From NCBI GenBank assembly GCA_963678135.1, contig OY782667.1, forward strand, positions 1,842,478-1,906,477: a stretch of 64,000 bases of DNA, given 5' to 3'. Source of the stretch: JAHJKV01 sp963678135 (GTDB lineage Bacteria > Desulfobacterota > Desulfovibrionia > Desulfovibrionales > Desulfovibrionaceae). How positions within the stretch are numbered: position 1 is the stretch's first letter; every line of letters begins with the position of its first letter. A program made the position numbers and the translations under genes. Under the pieces are notes generated by a model, which saw only the letters and a program-made list of their open reading frames with translations, was not told the DNA's origin and did not search any database. Below, piece by piece: positions 16,347-25,777 of the stretch.

Positions 16347-19300
16347 CTACACTTCAAGAGCTTTTTTTTCTCTCTCCTTGCTACGCATAGCAGCTACCGG
16401 TTTGGTGTAATTCGTTGCTAAAGAATATATTTCGTGAGGATCAAGGATAAGCACCACAGAGCCGTCACCCATAATAGTAGCCCCTGAAATACCTTCAAGG
16501 TCAAACTCGGATAAATATTGCCCCAAGGGTTTAATAACTATCTCCTGACGTTCTAGCAGACGATCAACCACAAGGCCAACACGTCGATCATTGTCATGGA
16601 CAATAACTACGGGCAAAATATCACGTTCTTTGTCATTCATAGGTAAGTCGAGCAACTCTGCTAGCTCAATTATTCCAAGAACCTCACCGCGCAAGGTAAT
16701 AGCTTTACGCTGGTTGACATCAGAAAGCTTTTCCGCATGAATTTTCGTTGTTTCTGAAACAGCATCAAGAGGAATGGCAAAAGTATCACCTGCTACTTCC
16801 ACTATTAAGGCATCAATAATAGCTAAAGTTAAAGGCAGGGAAAGCACCATTTTTGTTCCTTTTCCCAATTCGCTACGAGTATGCACCGAACCTTTCAGGT
16901 TTTTGATATTGTTTTTTACAACATCCATGCCCACGCCACGACCGGAAATATCTGTAATTTTTTCAGCAGATGAAAAACCCGGATGAAAAATCAGTTCAAT
17001 GGCTTCACGATCATCAAGATTCTTTGCTTCATCCGCAGTCAACACGCCTTTTTTAATGGCAATAGCACGCATTTTTTCAGGATCAATACCTCGGCCGTCA
17101 TCTTCGACCTCAATAGCAACAGAGTTCCCCTTATGGTAAGCACGCAACCACACATGACCTATAGGGGTTTTTCCAGCTGCAATACGCTCTTCTTCCGGTT
17201 CAAGCCCATGATCCAAAGAATTACGAATCAAATGTACTAAAGGATCACCGATTTCTTCCACCACACTTTTATCAAGTTCAGTCTCTTCACCTTCGGTAAT
17301 AAGTTCCACCTGTTTTCCGCTTTTACGGGCTAAATCGCGTACTAAACGAGGAAAACGAGAAAACACAGTTTGTACTGAAACCATACGCACATTCATAATA
17401 GTATCTTGCAAATCATCAGAAATACGAGCCATAGCATATGTTGTTTCAGTCAGTTGCTGAGCAACGGCATGAACTTCCTGTTGCCCTTCTTCAAGCGCAC
17501 GAGCAAGCAATGTATAACGGTTTCGGTTAATAATTAATTCACCAATAAGATTCATAAGGTGATCAAGTTTCTGATGATCGACCCGAATAGTGCTGGACGT
17601 TTTTGGCTTTACAAGCACTGGTGCAGGTACTGATTTTGTGCTTGGAGCTGTATCTTTTATAGTAGGTTTTGTTGCAGAAGTTGGTACAGGGGGCGGTGCA
17701 ACTGCTTGTGCCCTAGTTTGCTGATGTGTTTGCTGAGCTGGCTGCTGAGCTATCTGCTGTATCGTGGGACTTTCAGGCTGTACATCAGCTCTTACTTCTT
17801 CTGCCTGACTCAAATGCTCATCAGCTACAGTTGTTAATGGCTCTGCTTGCTCAGTGGAAGATTCTCTTTCCATGTCTTCAAGAGCCTTATCAAGCATACT
17901 GTGCAAAATAGCAGACTCTTGATCAAGGATATCAAGCATAAGATAAAAATCCATATCTGAATTACGAGCTTGATCAACAAGTCCAGCAGTCCGTTCCGCA
18001 TACACAGCGCATTCTTCTAAATCCATATATGCTGCAGCATGTTGTACGGTTTGTAAGCCACGGAACAGATTATCAATGTGCTCTTTTTGCGTAGCGTCTT
18101 TGCGAAGTTCGGCTAGTATTGTTTCAATGCCGGCAATTTGTTGTGACACATTTTCTCTAAACACAAGGAGGTCAGCATCATCAATGGACGATAAGTCAGC
18201 AAAAGTCTTTTGAGGGGCATCACACTCTTGTGCTTTTTCCTGCGGAACATCTTCGCTTAAAGCCATGCCTGAAAGCTCTCCGCTTTCAGTAGCGCGTGCC
18301 AAAATCTGTGACAAACCACTTGGGTCAATTGGTAACACTTCTCCTTTCGAAGGCTCTACTTTACTCACCATTTCTTCAATCATATCCACGACAGTAAGTA
18401 ATAAATCAACAAGAGGACGCTTCAGCTCCATTTCACCCTTGCGTATCTTATTAAGCAATGTTTCAGCTTCATGAGTAAGCATATTAAGCTCTCTAAAACC
18501 AATAATACCGCTGTTTCCTTTGAGATTATGAAAATAACGAAAGGTATCATTGATAATTTCCTCAGCCTCTTGGGGCGAGGATTCAAGCATCAGCAAAGAA
18601 TTATTGAGATTTCCTATAATATCTGTGGCTTCTTCAAGAAAATCATTGAGGTGTCCTTCACCCACAGTGGTCAAAAGATAAGGGCTGTCATCAAAATTTG
18701 GATCAAGTTCATATTCAAAACGCGTTTTATCCTCAGCACAAGACTCAGGGGCTCTTTGCTTTGCGCTCAAATCAATAAGGTCTTCTTTGGATTCTTCTTT
18801 GGATTCTGGCCCAGATCCTAGCTCTGATTCTGGCTCTGATTCTGGCTTAGATTCTGGCTTAGATTCTAAAGTGGGTTCTATTTGTAGTTCAGGCTCAGCA
18901 TTGGATACAAGTTCTGGTTCGGCAATATGCTTTGAAGGGCTAACAGTACCTTGCTTTTCGCCAAGCATCAGCTCAAAGCTATTGATAATAGAATCAATTG
19001 CTACTTCCCCTTCAGTCCCTTGAGATTCAAGATTATCTACCATGGTTCGCAAGGCGTCAGTTGCGGAAAGGACAGTATCCATAATCTCGCTTGAGACAGT
19101 CATTGTTCCTTGACGAAGCTCATCTAAAATACTTTCTGCCTTATGAGCCAGCCTATTCATATTGCCAAAGCCCATAAAACCAGAAGCACCTTTCAAAGAA
19201 TGCATTGGACGAAAAATATCATTCAGAAGGCTTAAATTTTCCGGCTGAGATTCAAGCAACAATAAATTCGGTTCAATGCTTTCAAGATGTTCCTTGGCTT

Positions 19301-19349
19301 CAATAAAAAAGTCAGCAAGAATTTCAGAGTCTATAAATTCTTGACTCAC
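16347..19349 (-). CDS. cheA: Chemotaxis histidine kinase CheA with multiple Hpt domains
   Basis: Core kinase of the chemosensory array: it autophosphorylates and passes phosphate to CheY and CheB. 1000 residues is well above the usual 650-750. An Hpt domain has phospho-His50 (MHSLKGASGFMGF). A Pro/Glu/Ser repeat (about 161-190) follows, then a second Hpt with His274 (FHNLKGNSGIIGF). A third Hpt-like helical segment near 420-455 has no matching His. Next come a Gln/Pro linker, the dimerisation helices, the ATPase (HLIRNSLDHGLE, DDGRGID, GRGVGMDVV) and a CheW-like domain. GTG start with a strong GAGGAGG. Last gene of the chemotaxis operon. Confidence 0.95.
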   Translation of the reverse strand: MSQEFIDSEILADFFIEAKEHLESIEPNLLLLESQPENLSLLNDIFRPMHSLKGASGFMGFGNMNRLAHKAESILDELRQGTMTVSSEIMDTVLSATDALRTMVDNLESQGTEGEVAIDSIINSFELMLGEKQGTVSPSKHIAEPELVSNAEPELQIEPTLESKPESKPESEPESELGSGPESKEESKEDLIDLSAKQRAPESCAEDKTRFEYELDPNFDDSPYLLTTVGEGHLNDFLEEATDIIGNLNNSLLMLESSPQEAEEIINDTFRYFHNLKGNSGIIGFRELNMLTHEAETLLNKIRKGEMELKRPLVDLLLTVVDMIEEMVSKVEPSKGEVLPIDPSGLSQILARATESGELSGMALSEDVPQEKAQECDAPQKTFADLSSIDDADLLVFRENVSQQIAGIETILAELRKDATQKEHIDNLFRGLQTVQHAAAYMDLEECAVYAERTAGLVDQARNSDMDFYLMLDILDQESAILHSMLDKALEDMERESSTEQAEPLTTVADEHLSQAEEVRADVQPESPTIQQIAQQPAQQTHQQTRAQAVAPPPVPTSATKPTIKDTAPSTKSVPAPVLVKPKTSSTIRVDHQKLDHLMNLIGELIINRNRYTLLARALEEGQQEVHAVAQQLTETTYAMARISDDLQDTIMNVRMVSVQTVFSRFPRLVRDLARKSGKQVELITEGEETELDKSVVEEIGDPLVHLIRNSLDHGLEPEEERIAAGKTPIGHVWLRAYHKGNSVAIEVEDDGRGIDPEKMRAIAIKKGVLTADEAKNLDDREAIELIFHPGFSSAEKITDISGRGVGMDVVKNNIKNLKGSVHTRSELGKGTKMVLSLPLTLAIIDALIVEVAGDTFAIPLDAVSETTKIHAEKLSDVNQRKAITLRGEVLGIIELAELLDLPMNDKERDILPVVIVHDNDRRVGLVVDRLLERQEIVIKPLGQYLSEFDLEGISGATIMGDGSVVLILDPHEIYSLATNYTKPVAAMRSKEREKKALEV

Positions 19350-19433
19350 GCAGCCTCCTCAGGGGTTTCTTTGCCTCAAACGATATACTTACTTGTATAA
19401 GCTAGTCATAATCTGCTGTCTACACCTTGAGCC

Positions 19434-19802
19434 TTAGCTAAGCAGCATCCTCACATTACGCAGCAATATATCCGGCTGGGCAGGCTTTACCATATAAAGA
19501 TTCGCCCCTACCGATAAACCTGTCGCTATATCTTGACTTTCAGCCTCGGTAGAAAGAACAATAATAGGTAAGTCTTTATACGCATCCTGTTCTCGCAAGG
19601 TTTTAATAAACCGCAAGCCATCCATGCGAGGCATATTCACATCCACCACAATAAGTTCTATTGTTTGCGCTGCATACAGTTTTTCAAGGCCATCTAAACC
19701 ATCTTCAGCGGTACTTACCTTAAAGCCTTCTTTTTGCAAAATAAAAGCAACAAGATTTCGCACTGTTTTTGAATCATCAATCACCAATATGTGCCTAAGC
19801 AT
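19434..19802 (-). CDS. CheY-like single-domain response regulator
   Basis: A receiver domain without an output domain, 122 residues. HILVIDDSKTVRNLVAFIL carries the acidic pair, IELIVVDVNMPRMDGL the phospho-acceptor Asp, LPIIVLSTEAE the conserved Ser/Thr, and MVKPAQP the conserved Lys. I start at ATG 19802 (AGAGGA six bases upstream) rather than the GTG at 19832, which adds ten basic residues and lies inside cheR. It sits between cheR and cheA and is presumably the motor-binding CheY or a phosphate sink for the large CheA; these cannot be told apart by sequence alone. Confidence 0.92.
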   Translation of the reverse strand: MLRHILVIDDSKTVRNLVAFILQKEGFKVSTAEDGLDGLEKLYAAQTIELIVVDVNMPRMDGLRFIKTLREQDAYKDLPIIVLSTEAESQDIATGLSVGANLYMVKPAQPDILLRNVRMLLS

Positions 19803-19803
19803 C

Positions 19804-20679
19804 TTATTCCTCTTTCTTATATACGATAGCACCCGGATGGTGATAGGGCTTAAAAAGTCGTGAAATATTATGCAAGGATTCAGAATGACCTATAAGTAAT
19901 TGCCCACCCTGTACAAGATTATCATAAAAAGAAGAAATCACACGTTTTTTCATGTCATTATCAAAATAAATAATCACATTGCGACAAAAAACTATATGTG
20001 AAGACTCGATTCGCTTCAGTTGAAACCTATTATTAAGATTGATTTGTTGAAATGAAATCAATTCTTTTAATCGAGGATCAATCCTGTACCCTTTTCCTTC
20101 TTTTTCAAAATATTTTGCGACCAATGCCGGTGGCGTGGTTCGCAAGGCATGTTCAGCATACAAGCCGGCTTGGGCAGCGAGGAGCACTCGCGTAGAAAGA
20201 TCATTAGCCGTAATTTTAATATCCCAACTGGAGATTTCTGCACCAAGCACTTCATAAAGAATCATAGCAATAGTATACGGTTCTTCTCCAGTAGAGCAGC
20301 CAGCAGACCAAATGCGTAATTTTTTAGTCCGAGTTTTTCGTAGCTCGTCTAAAACCTCACGAAGTACTTTTTCCTGGAAAATTTTTATTTGAGGAGGATT
20401 TCTATAAAAACTTGTTTCATTGGTCGTGATGACTTCAAAAAGACGGTTTAACTCAGAAACTTTCCCTGAATCATATTTCAGATAATGATAATATTCATCA
20501 TAAGTTTTGAGTTCTAAATCTTTGAGTCTATTGGCCAAACGATTTTCCATCAAATATGTGCGATTATCAGGAACATAGATACCGCATTGTTCATAGACAA
20601 AATCACGCAGTCGTCTAAATTCATCCTCTGTGATTCTGCTTGTCCCGTTTTGAGATATATTTTTGGGTAACAGAACCAT
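19804..20679 (-). CDS. cheR: Chemoreceptor glutamate methyltransferase CheR
   Basis: Methylates receptor glutamates with SAM during adaptation. The N-terminal helical domain (about residues 15-90) precedes the SAM domain: LRIWSAGCSTGEEPYTIAMIL, the central KITANDLSTRVLL and VIFCRNVIIYFDNDMKKRV. The C-terminus (GGQLLIGHSESLHNIS) is typical. 291 residues, full length. It lies 2 bases after the HEAT-repeat gene and immediately before cheY, in the operon cheB-HEAT-cheR-cheY-cheA. Confidence 0.95.
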   Translation of the reverse strand: MVLLPKNISQNGTSRITEDEFRRLRDFVYEQCGIYVPDNRTYLMENRLANRLKDLELKTYDEYYHYLKYDSGKVSELNRLFEVITTNETSFYRNPPQIKIFQEKVLREVLDELRKTRTKKLRIWSAGCSTGEEPYTIAMILYEVLGAEISSWDIKITANDLSTRVLLAAQAGLYAEHALRTTPPALVAKYFEKEGKGYRIDPRLKELISFQQINLNNRFQLKRIESSHIVFCRNVIIYFDNDMKKRVISSFYDNLVQGGQLLIGHSESLHNISRLFKPYHHPGAIVYKKEE

Positions 20680-20681
20680 AG

Positions 20682-22610
20682 TTATTTTCCACGCTCGGTA
20701 TGAGACATTTTTTCCATAAGCTCTTGTGCTGCAAGAGCAAGTTCTGGCTCGCTACTCTTAGCCACTTCGTTGACAAGCTCAAAGGCCATAGGGTGTTCCA
20801 GTTCCCCAAGAATTTTAAGTGCTCGAATCAAGAGCAAGGTATCAGCATCCTGAAATAAGAGCTTAAAACGAGCAAAACATTCCTCAACATTTCGATGAAT
20901 CAAAATTTCAAAAGCTCGTATCCTCACCCAAGGGTCAGGATCATCCAAAACAGCCAGAAGCGGTTCCAGCACATCCTCATCAGGAAAATAAGCTAAAAAA
21001 TCGACAGCGCAAAGCCTTACTTCACGGCTTACATCATGCAAATGCGGAGTTACTAACTCCAAACATTGCTTTGCCGATTCACTTTGCAATGCAAGAGATT
21101 TCAGTGCTGTTTTTCGTACCTCAATATCTTCATCTGCAAGAGCAACTTTGAGATAAGCAAAATTTTCAATGCCGTCCATACGGGCCAAAGCATATATGCC
21201 CATTTGCCGTTGTATCGGATTTGAGTCAGTTGCCATTTTTTTGAATATATCAAGCATATGAGGACAATCAATCTGTATACAGGTATGAAGAGCAGTCTCG
21301 CGAACATCAGCATATTCATGATCAAGTAATTGCCTCAAAAAATCACAAATTTCTTTGTCTTGAACATTTTTTCCTAAAAAACGCAGGGCAGATTTTAGTA
21401 TCTTCCCGTCTTCATATGTTTTGAGCACCTGCAAGAAAAATTCTTGAACCTCACCAAATTCATATTGTTCTAAAATGGACGCTATGAGCCTTTGCAATAC
21501 AAGATATTTTTTAGGAAAAACAGCGATTAAATGCCGAGCTGCAGCTGCTTCATTGATAAACCCCATGGCGCATATGCTTACCCAAGTGCGTCCAAATTCA
21601 AGTGATTGCAAAGCCTCTGTCAGTGCAGTATTGAGGCCAATACGAGCAAGGCTTTCTGCTATCTGGGATAAACGCTCCATATCACTATCAGGGTCCAAAG
21701 AAGCAGCAAGGTCCAAAATACCCAAGGTGGCTGCTTCTCCACCAAAAACTTCTAAACCACGAATTGCTGCATTTTGAAGTTCCTCATCCGTATCTTGTAA
21801 AGCAGCAATCATGTATTGATGGATTTTCTCCGCTTGCTTTTGATCCGGTAGAGTCAAAGGATTAGTGCCTAAAATATCTAAAATAGCTTTTATAATTTTA
21901 TTGCACATAGCAACACTAGCAGTATCCAATTGCTTCAAAAGTATCTCAACGCTTTTCATATTCCCCAAAGTGCCAAGAGAATCAACTATCATTGAACGTA
22001 CTAAATCCGAAGAATTTTCTAAACTTTCGTTCAAGACTTCAAGGGTATCCGGATGTTTAATCTTTGCCAGAGCTTCTATAACCGCATATTGAACCCACTC
22101 CTCGTCTTGCATGGCTTCCCTTAGGCAAGTAGTTGCCTCTGGACTACCTAAAATTCCAAGACTTACAGCTGCTTGATGGCGAACATTCAGCTCTGAATCG
22201 CTGAGTAGCATCTGGCATAAGGGTTCAAGTGCTGCAATTTCCCCTGTCAGTCCAAGAAGTTCAGCACTAAAAATTCGTATATCCGAATCCGGATCATGAA
22301 CAAGCTCATGAATAGCTTGAAAATATTGCCCACCCACGCAACGTAAAATATCCATAGCAATATTGCGTATTGTAACATTTTCAAAGCGTAGCAAAGGCAA
22401 GACTGCTTCAATGGTAGCTTGCCCTCCAATCTTTTTCAAAGCATCTTCAGCAGCTTCTTGGAGTCCAAGGTTTTCGCTTTGCAACAATGTAAGCAGCTGT
22501 GGCACAGCTTCTACGGCCAGAGCTTCGCCGGCAGCCAAGGCTGCTTCGCGTGCAATACTTTTATCCATGCTTTGTAAATCACTTAAAAAAGTATTCAAAG
22601 CCATTGTCAC
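20682..22610 (-). CDS. HEAT-repeat scaffold protein in the chemotaxis operon
   Basis: 642 residues made almost wholly of HEAT-type helical repeats, about 15-17 units (for example AVPQLLTLLQSENLGLQEAAEDALKKIGG, VRHQAAVSLGILG, VREVRLCAVDFLAY-like units, VRIRAFEILIHR). No signal peptide, membrane segment or catalytic motif is visible, so it is probably a cytosolic protein-binding solenoid. It sits between cheB and cheR, 12 and 2 bases from them. This implies a role in receptor adaptation or in placing CheB and CheR, but no specific function is shown. The domain type is certain; the role is inference. Confidence 0.85.
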   Translation of the reverse strand: MTMALNTFLSDLQSMDKSIAREAALAAGEALAVEAVPQLLTLLQSENLGLQEAAEDALKKIGGQATIEAVLPLLRFENVTIRNIAMDILRCVGGQYFQAIHELVHDPDSDIRIFSAELLGLTGEIAALEPLCQMLLSDSELNVRHQAAVSLGILGSPEATTCLREAMQDEEWVQYAVIEALAKIKHPDTLEVLNESLENSSDLVRSMIVDSLGTLGNMKSVEILLKQLDTASVAMCNKIIKAILDILGTNPLTLPDQKQAEKIHQYMIAALQDTDEELQNAAIRGLEVFGGEAATLGILDLAASLDPDSDMERLSQIAESLARIGLNTALTEALQSLEFGRTWVSICAMGFINEAAAARHLIAVFPKKYLVLQRLIASILEQYEFGEVQEFFLQVLKTYEDGKILKSALRFLGKNVQDKEICDFLRQLLDHEYADVRETALHTCIQIDCPHMLDIFKKMATDSNPIQRQMGIYALARMDGIENFAYLKVALADEDIEVRKTALKSLALQSESAKQCLELVTPHLHDVSREVRLCAVDFLAYFPDEDVLEPLLAVLDDPDPWVRIRAFEILIHRNVEECFARFKLLFQDADTLLLIRALKILGELEHPMAFELVNEVAKSSEPELALAAQELMEKMSHTERGK

Positions 22611-22622
22611 TCCAAAATACCA

Positions 22623-23699
22623 TCATGTTGCATAAATATATTTGACAATAGCATCTGCCATTGCATCTAAATGCACAACTTCATCCACGAGTTTGGCCTC
22701 AATAACTGCTTTAGGCATTCCATACACGACACATGTAGAATCAGATTGGGCTAAAGCCAAACCACCGGCAGCTTTTAAGGCTTTTATTCCTAACATTCCA
22801 TCTGCACCCATACCAGTCAAAATAAGGCCTAAAGCTCTCTTGCCCACGGTCTTGGCTACTGAATCAATTAAAATATCTGCTGAGGGTTTATAGACAGCAT
22901 CCAGAGGTTCAACGCTCACAACAAGTTCAAGGTATGTCCCTTTTTGCACAATACTTAAATGCTGCCCTCCAGGTGCAACATACGCACAGCCCGGCATAAG
23001 CTTTTCTCCATCTTGCGCTTCCTTGACATGCAATTTGCTGATACTATTCAAACGCTCAGCAAAAGGACGGGTAAAAGCTGCAGGCATATGTTGTGCTATT
23101 AAAATAGAAGCCGGAAATCCTTCGGGTAAATCGGCTAATATTTTTTGCACTGCTGGAGGCCCCCCTGTAGAAACTCCAATAGCAACAATATTACGCAAGC
23201 ATTTTCCTTTTCCCTCTAATACATTTTCGGAATTGCCCTTCATCCCTTGCAGGCTTTCCGCTTGTTTTGGAAAAGAAGCTGTGCGAACTTCGGACAAATT
23301 TCCTCCTCGCGAAGCAATAGTCTTCACTTTTGCAATCAATTCAGCTCCGATTTGTCGCATATTTAAGCTGACTTTAAAAAAATCTTTAGAAATAAAATCA
23401 GCAGCTCCCAATTCCATGGCCTGAAAGGTTGCTTTTGCGCCTTGGGTTGTCAAAGAGCTGACCATAAGTACAGGGCGCGCTTTGTTTTGCATAATATGTT
23501 TTAAGGTCGTCAAACCATCCATGACCGGCATTTCAATATCAAGAGTTACAACATCTGGATCATGTTTTTGAATCAGTTCAAGCCCTTCTTGCCCGTTTTT
23601 TGCTTGAGCAACAATTTGAATGTGAGGATCATTTGTAAGTAATGTTGCTACGGCCTTACGCATGAAGGCCGAATCATCGATAATCAAAACTTTGATCAC
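22623..23699 (-). CDS. cheB: Chemotaxis protein-glutamate methylesterase/deamidase CheB
   Basis: Removes receptor methyl groups when phosphorylated by CheA. Residues 1-120 are the receiver domain (VLIIDDSAFMRKAV, VVTLDIEMPVMDGL with the phospho-acceptor Asp, MVSSLTTQ, FISKDF). A linker of about 45 residues leads to the esterase: VAIGVSTGGPPAVQ with the nucleophilic Ser, LIAQHMPAAFTRPFAERL with the His, and LTGMGADG with the Asp. First gene of the operon; about 220 bases upstream carry one palindromic repeat but no promoter I can defend. Confidence 0.96.
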   Translation of the reverse strand: MIKVLIIDDSAFMRKAVATLLTNDPHIQIVAQAKNGQEGLELIQKHDPDVVTLDIEMPVMDGLTTLKHIMQNKARPVLMVSSLTTQGAKATFQAMELGAADFISKDFFKVSLNMRQIGAELIAKVKTIASRGGNLSEVRTASFPKQAESLQGMKGNSENVLEGKGKCLRNIVAIGVSTGGPPAVQKILADLPEGFPASILIAQHMPAAFTRPFAERLNSISKLHVKEAQDGEKLMPGCAYVAPGGQHLSIVQKGTYLELVVSVEPLDAVYKPSADILIDSVAKTVGKRALGLILTGMGADGMLGIKALKAAGGLALAQSDSTCVVYGMPKAVIEAKLVDEVVHLDAMADAIVKYIYAT

Positions 23700-23865
23700 A
23701 ATTTATCCTTCATAGCACATTCACTACTCTTCATACCAAAATGGTACACAGTCTATTCCATAAACCTTGAGCTACAGGTACGATTTTTCATCTTAAAAAG
23801 CAATTCACTGAAACAACATAAACCAGCGCACTTGAGGCTTTGTAATAAACACTTTGGAAGACTAG

Positions 23866-23888
23866 ATTCTGCGACTTACGCGCAGAAT
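23866..23888. repeat. Dispersed palindromic element, copy 2
   Basis: ATTCTGCG and CGCAGAAT form a perfect 8-base stem around ACTTACG, followed by GACAAG. It is the reverse complement of the copy at 12320, with a compensated stem change (AT pairs in place of one GC pair). It lies between the divergent cheB promoter side and the end of the Fur-family gene. Confidence 0.85.
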
Positions 23889-23921
23889 GACAAGAAAACG
23901 AAACTCTATGAGAGAGGATTT

Positions 23922-24359
23922 TTAATTTTCTTCTTGTTGACAGGCAGGACAAATTCCAAACAAATACATTGTGTGTCTTGAAAGAGTAAATCCATACTGT
24001 TCAGCAATTTTTTGTTGACGCTGTTCAATATCTTTATCCACAATCTCCACATTTTTCCCACAAAGTTCACAAATAAGATGATCATGGTGTCCGCGTCCGT
24101 CATTTGGTTCATAGCGAGTCGTGCCATCTCCAAAGTCCACTGCAACAGCAAGGCCTGAATTTTCTAAAAGTTTGAGTGTTCGGTATACCGTGGCTTGACC
24201 AATAGCCGGGTTTTTATGCGTAACTTTTTTATATAAATCTTCAGCTGAAACATGATCAGAACTAGCTAAAAATATTTGTAAAATTATTTTTCGCTGTGGA
24301 GTCATTTTAAGCCCTTTACGGCTCAGATACTCGGCAAAATATTCAGCTGGCGTTCTCAT
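23922..24359 (-). CDS. Fur-family metal-responsive regulator
   Basis: Ferric-uptake-type repressor of 145 residues. The winged helix reads LKMTPQRKIILQIFLASSDHVSAEDLYKKV and ATVYRTLKLLENSGLA. The metal site includes HHDHLICELCGK, and a second Cys pair (CPAC) near the end completes a structural zinc site. I start at ATG 24359; the ATG at 24395 has no ribosome site. Fur, PerR and Zur cannot be separated safely by eye; the HHDH-L-CELC pattern fits Fur or PerR. An inverted repeat overlaps its ribosome site, which hints at self-control. It is divergent from the cobalt operon. Confidence 0.9.
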   Translation of the reverse strand: MRTPAEYFAEYLSRKGLKMTPQRKIILQIFLASSDHVSAEDLYKKVTHKNPAIGQATVYRTLKLLENSGLAVAVDFGDGTTRYEPNDGRGHHDHLICELCGKNVEIVDKDIEQRQQKIAEQYGFTLSRHTMYLFGICPACQQEEN

Positions 24360-24360
24360 A

Positions 24361-24389
24361 TTGACTCTCGTTTTTATCTTTCGAGTCAA
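24361..24389 (-). promoter_or_regulatory. Inverted repeat overlapping the ribosome site of the Fur-family gene
   Basis: TTGACTC (24361-24367) and GAGTCAA (24383-24389) form a 7-base dyad with a 15-base spacer, ending directly before the chosen ATG. It could be a repressor site or an RNA hairpin hiding the GAGAG ribosome site. It does not closely resemble the classic Fur box. Confidence 0.4.
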
Positions 24390-24499
24390 AAACATAGGAA
24401 AGAAGTAGGGAGGCTGTCAACGGCTTGATACTGCATCCCCCCCTCTTATCCCTTTCCCTTCGTCTTGACTTTATGCCGTACCCTAGCTTAACTTTTTCT

Positions 24500-24660
24500 C
24501 GTCCGGTGGTACTGACCCTAACAGGGAATCCCGTGCAATTCGGGAACGGACCCGCCGCCGTGAGTTTTTGCTAACTGCTTCCTAAAAAAAGCCACTGAAC
24601 AACATTCGGGAAGGCAAGGAAAGCAGGAAAACAAGTCGGAAGACCTGCCGGACATGTTGT
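24500..24660 (+). ncRNA. Cobalamin (B12) riboswitch
   Basis: The leader of the cobalt operon holds the conserved blocks of the adenosylcobalamin aptamer in order: ACAGGGAATCCCGTGCAATT (24521-24540), CGGACCCGCCGCCGTGAG, the B12-box core GCCACTG (24591-24597), GGGAAGG, and AGTCGGAAGACCTGCC (24634-24649). A strong hairpin follows (GCGCTTT near 24664 with AAAGCGC near 24700) and may be part of the expression platform. Binding of cobalamin should switch the downstream cbiK operon off. Boundaries are approximate. Confidence 0.9.
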
Positions 24661-24835
24661 GGGGCGCTTTCAAACAACGGGAGTCTTGTTTCAAAAGCGC
24701 AATATTTTGGCAGGGTAAGCCACTACTTATATACATTGTATATATAGAATAATGCACTGTGGACATACATTGTACATATAAGGTTCCCTTCCCCTGTATG
24801 TCTTTGGCTCCCATGAATCCAGTGGAGATTTCTCA

Positions 24836-25756
24836 ATGATTCATGGCAAAAAATTCCCTTTCATGTTGCTTTTTTGCAGCTTTTTTTTAGCCCTCACCAT
24901 GCTCTGCCATGCTCATATCTGCAATGCTCATGTTTATCCTGTTCAGCAGCAAAATCAAAATGCAGCATGTAAGTATGGCATTCTTTTAGTCGCCTTTGGT
25001 TCCAGTTTTCAGCAAGCCCAAATTTCTTTTCATACAATAGAAGAAAAAGTACATGTCATGTACCCCACAATGAGCATTCGCTGGGCTTTTACTTCTCAAA
25101 TTATCCGTCAAAGCATGGCTGAAAAAGGCCAAATACTGCTTTCCCCTGAGGAGGCATTATCCAAAATGTACGATGAAGGTTTTACTCATGTGGCAGTCCA
25201 ATCCCTCCATACTATCCCCGGCGCGGAATACAATGAACTGCGCCAATTGATTCAAGACCGTAACAATGCACCTCAAGCCACCTTGCATATAACACTAGGA
25301 ACTCCTTTGCTGTATTCAGCAGAAGATATTGCAAAAGTAAGTCGTGCCATACTAAGCAATATCCCAAAAAAGCGGAGCAAAGAACAAGCCGTTGTGTTCA
25401 TGGGGCACGGTACGCACCATCCTAGCAATCTATATTATACAGCACTCCAATTTGCGATTTCCAAGCAAGACCCATATGCTTTTGTTGCCACAGTAGAAGG
25501 ATGGCCACTACTGACTGATATTCTGCCTCAATTATGCACATTACAAGAAAAAAAAGTATGGCTCATACCTTTTATGTCCGTTGCAGGTGATCATGTCAGA
25601 AATGACATGGCCGGAGATGAAGATACTTCTTGGAAATCCATACTGAGCCTGCACGGCTTTGAAGTAGAAACTGTGTTGCATGGGACAGCGGAATTTGAAA
25701 ACATTATAGATGTTTGGCTGGCACACCTCAAACATGCTGTACAACAACTCCCCTAA
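24836..25756 (+). CDS. cbiK: Sirohydrochlorin cobaltochelatase CbiK, periplasmic type
   Basis: Inserts cobalt (or iron) into sirohydrochlorin. The first 31 residues form a signal peptide (basic start, then FMLLFCSFFLALTMLCHA), so the enzyme is exported, like the second CbiK known from Desulfovibrio vulgaris. The chelatase core follows: ILLVAFGSSFQQAQ, then VFMGHGTHHPSNLYYTALQ with the metal-binding His, and LIPFMSVAGDHVRNDMAGDED. GGAG lies 8 bases before the ATG. It is first in a B12-riboswitch-controlled operon with an importer and cbiL. Why a chelatase should be periplasmic is unsettled; metal or haem scavenging has been proposed. Confidence 0.93.
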   Translation: MIHGKKFPFMLLFCSFFLALTMLCHAHICNAHVYPVQQQNQNAACKYGILLVAFGSSFQQAQISFHTIEEKVHVMYPTMSIRWAFTSQIIRQSMAEKGQILLSPEEALSKMYDEGFTHVAVQSLHTIPGAEYNELRQLIQDRNNAPQATLHITLGTPLLYSAEDIAKVSRAILSNIPKKRSKEQAVVFMGHGTHHPSNLYYTALQFAISKQDPYAFVATVEGWPLLTDILPQLCTLQEKKVWLIPFMSVAGDHVRNDMAGDEDTSWKSILSLHGFEVETVLHGTAEFENIIDVWLAHLKHAVQQLP

Positions 25757-25777
25757 AATTTAGGGTTAAATAAGAAA

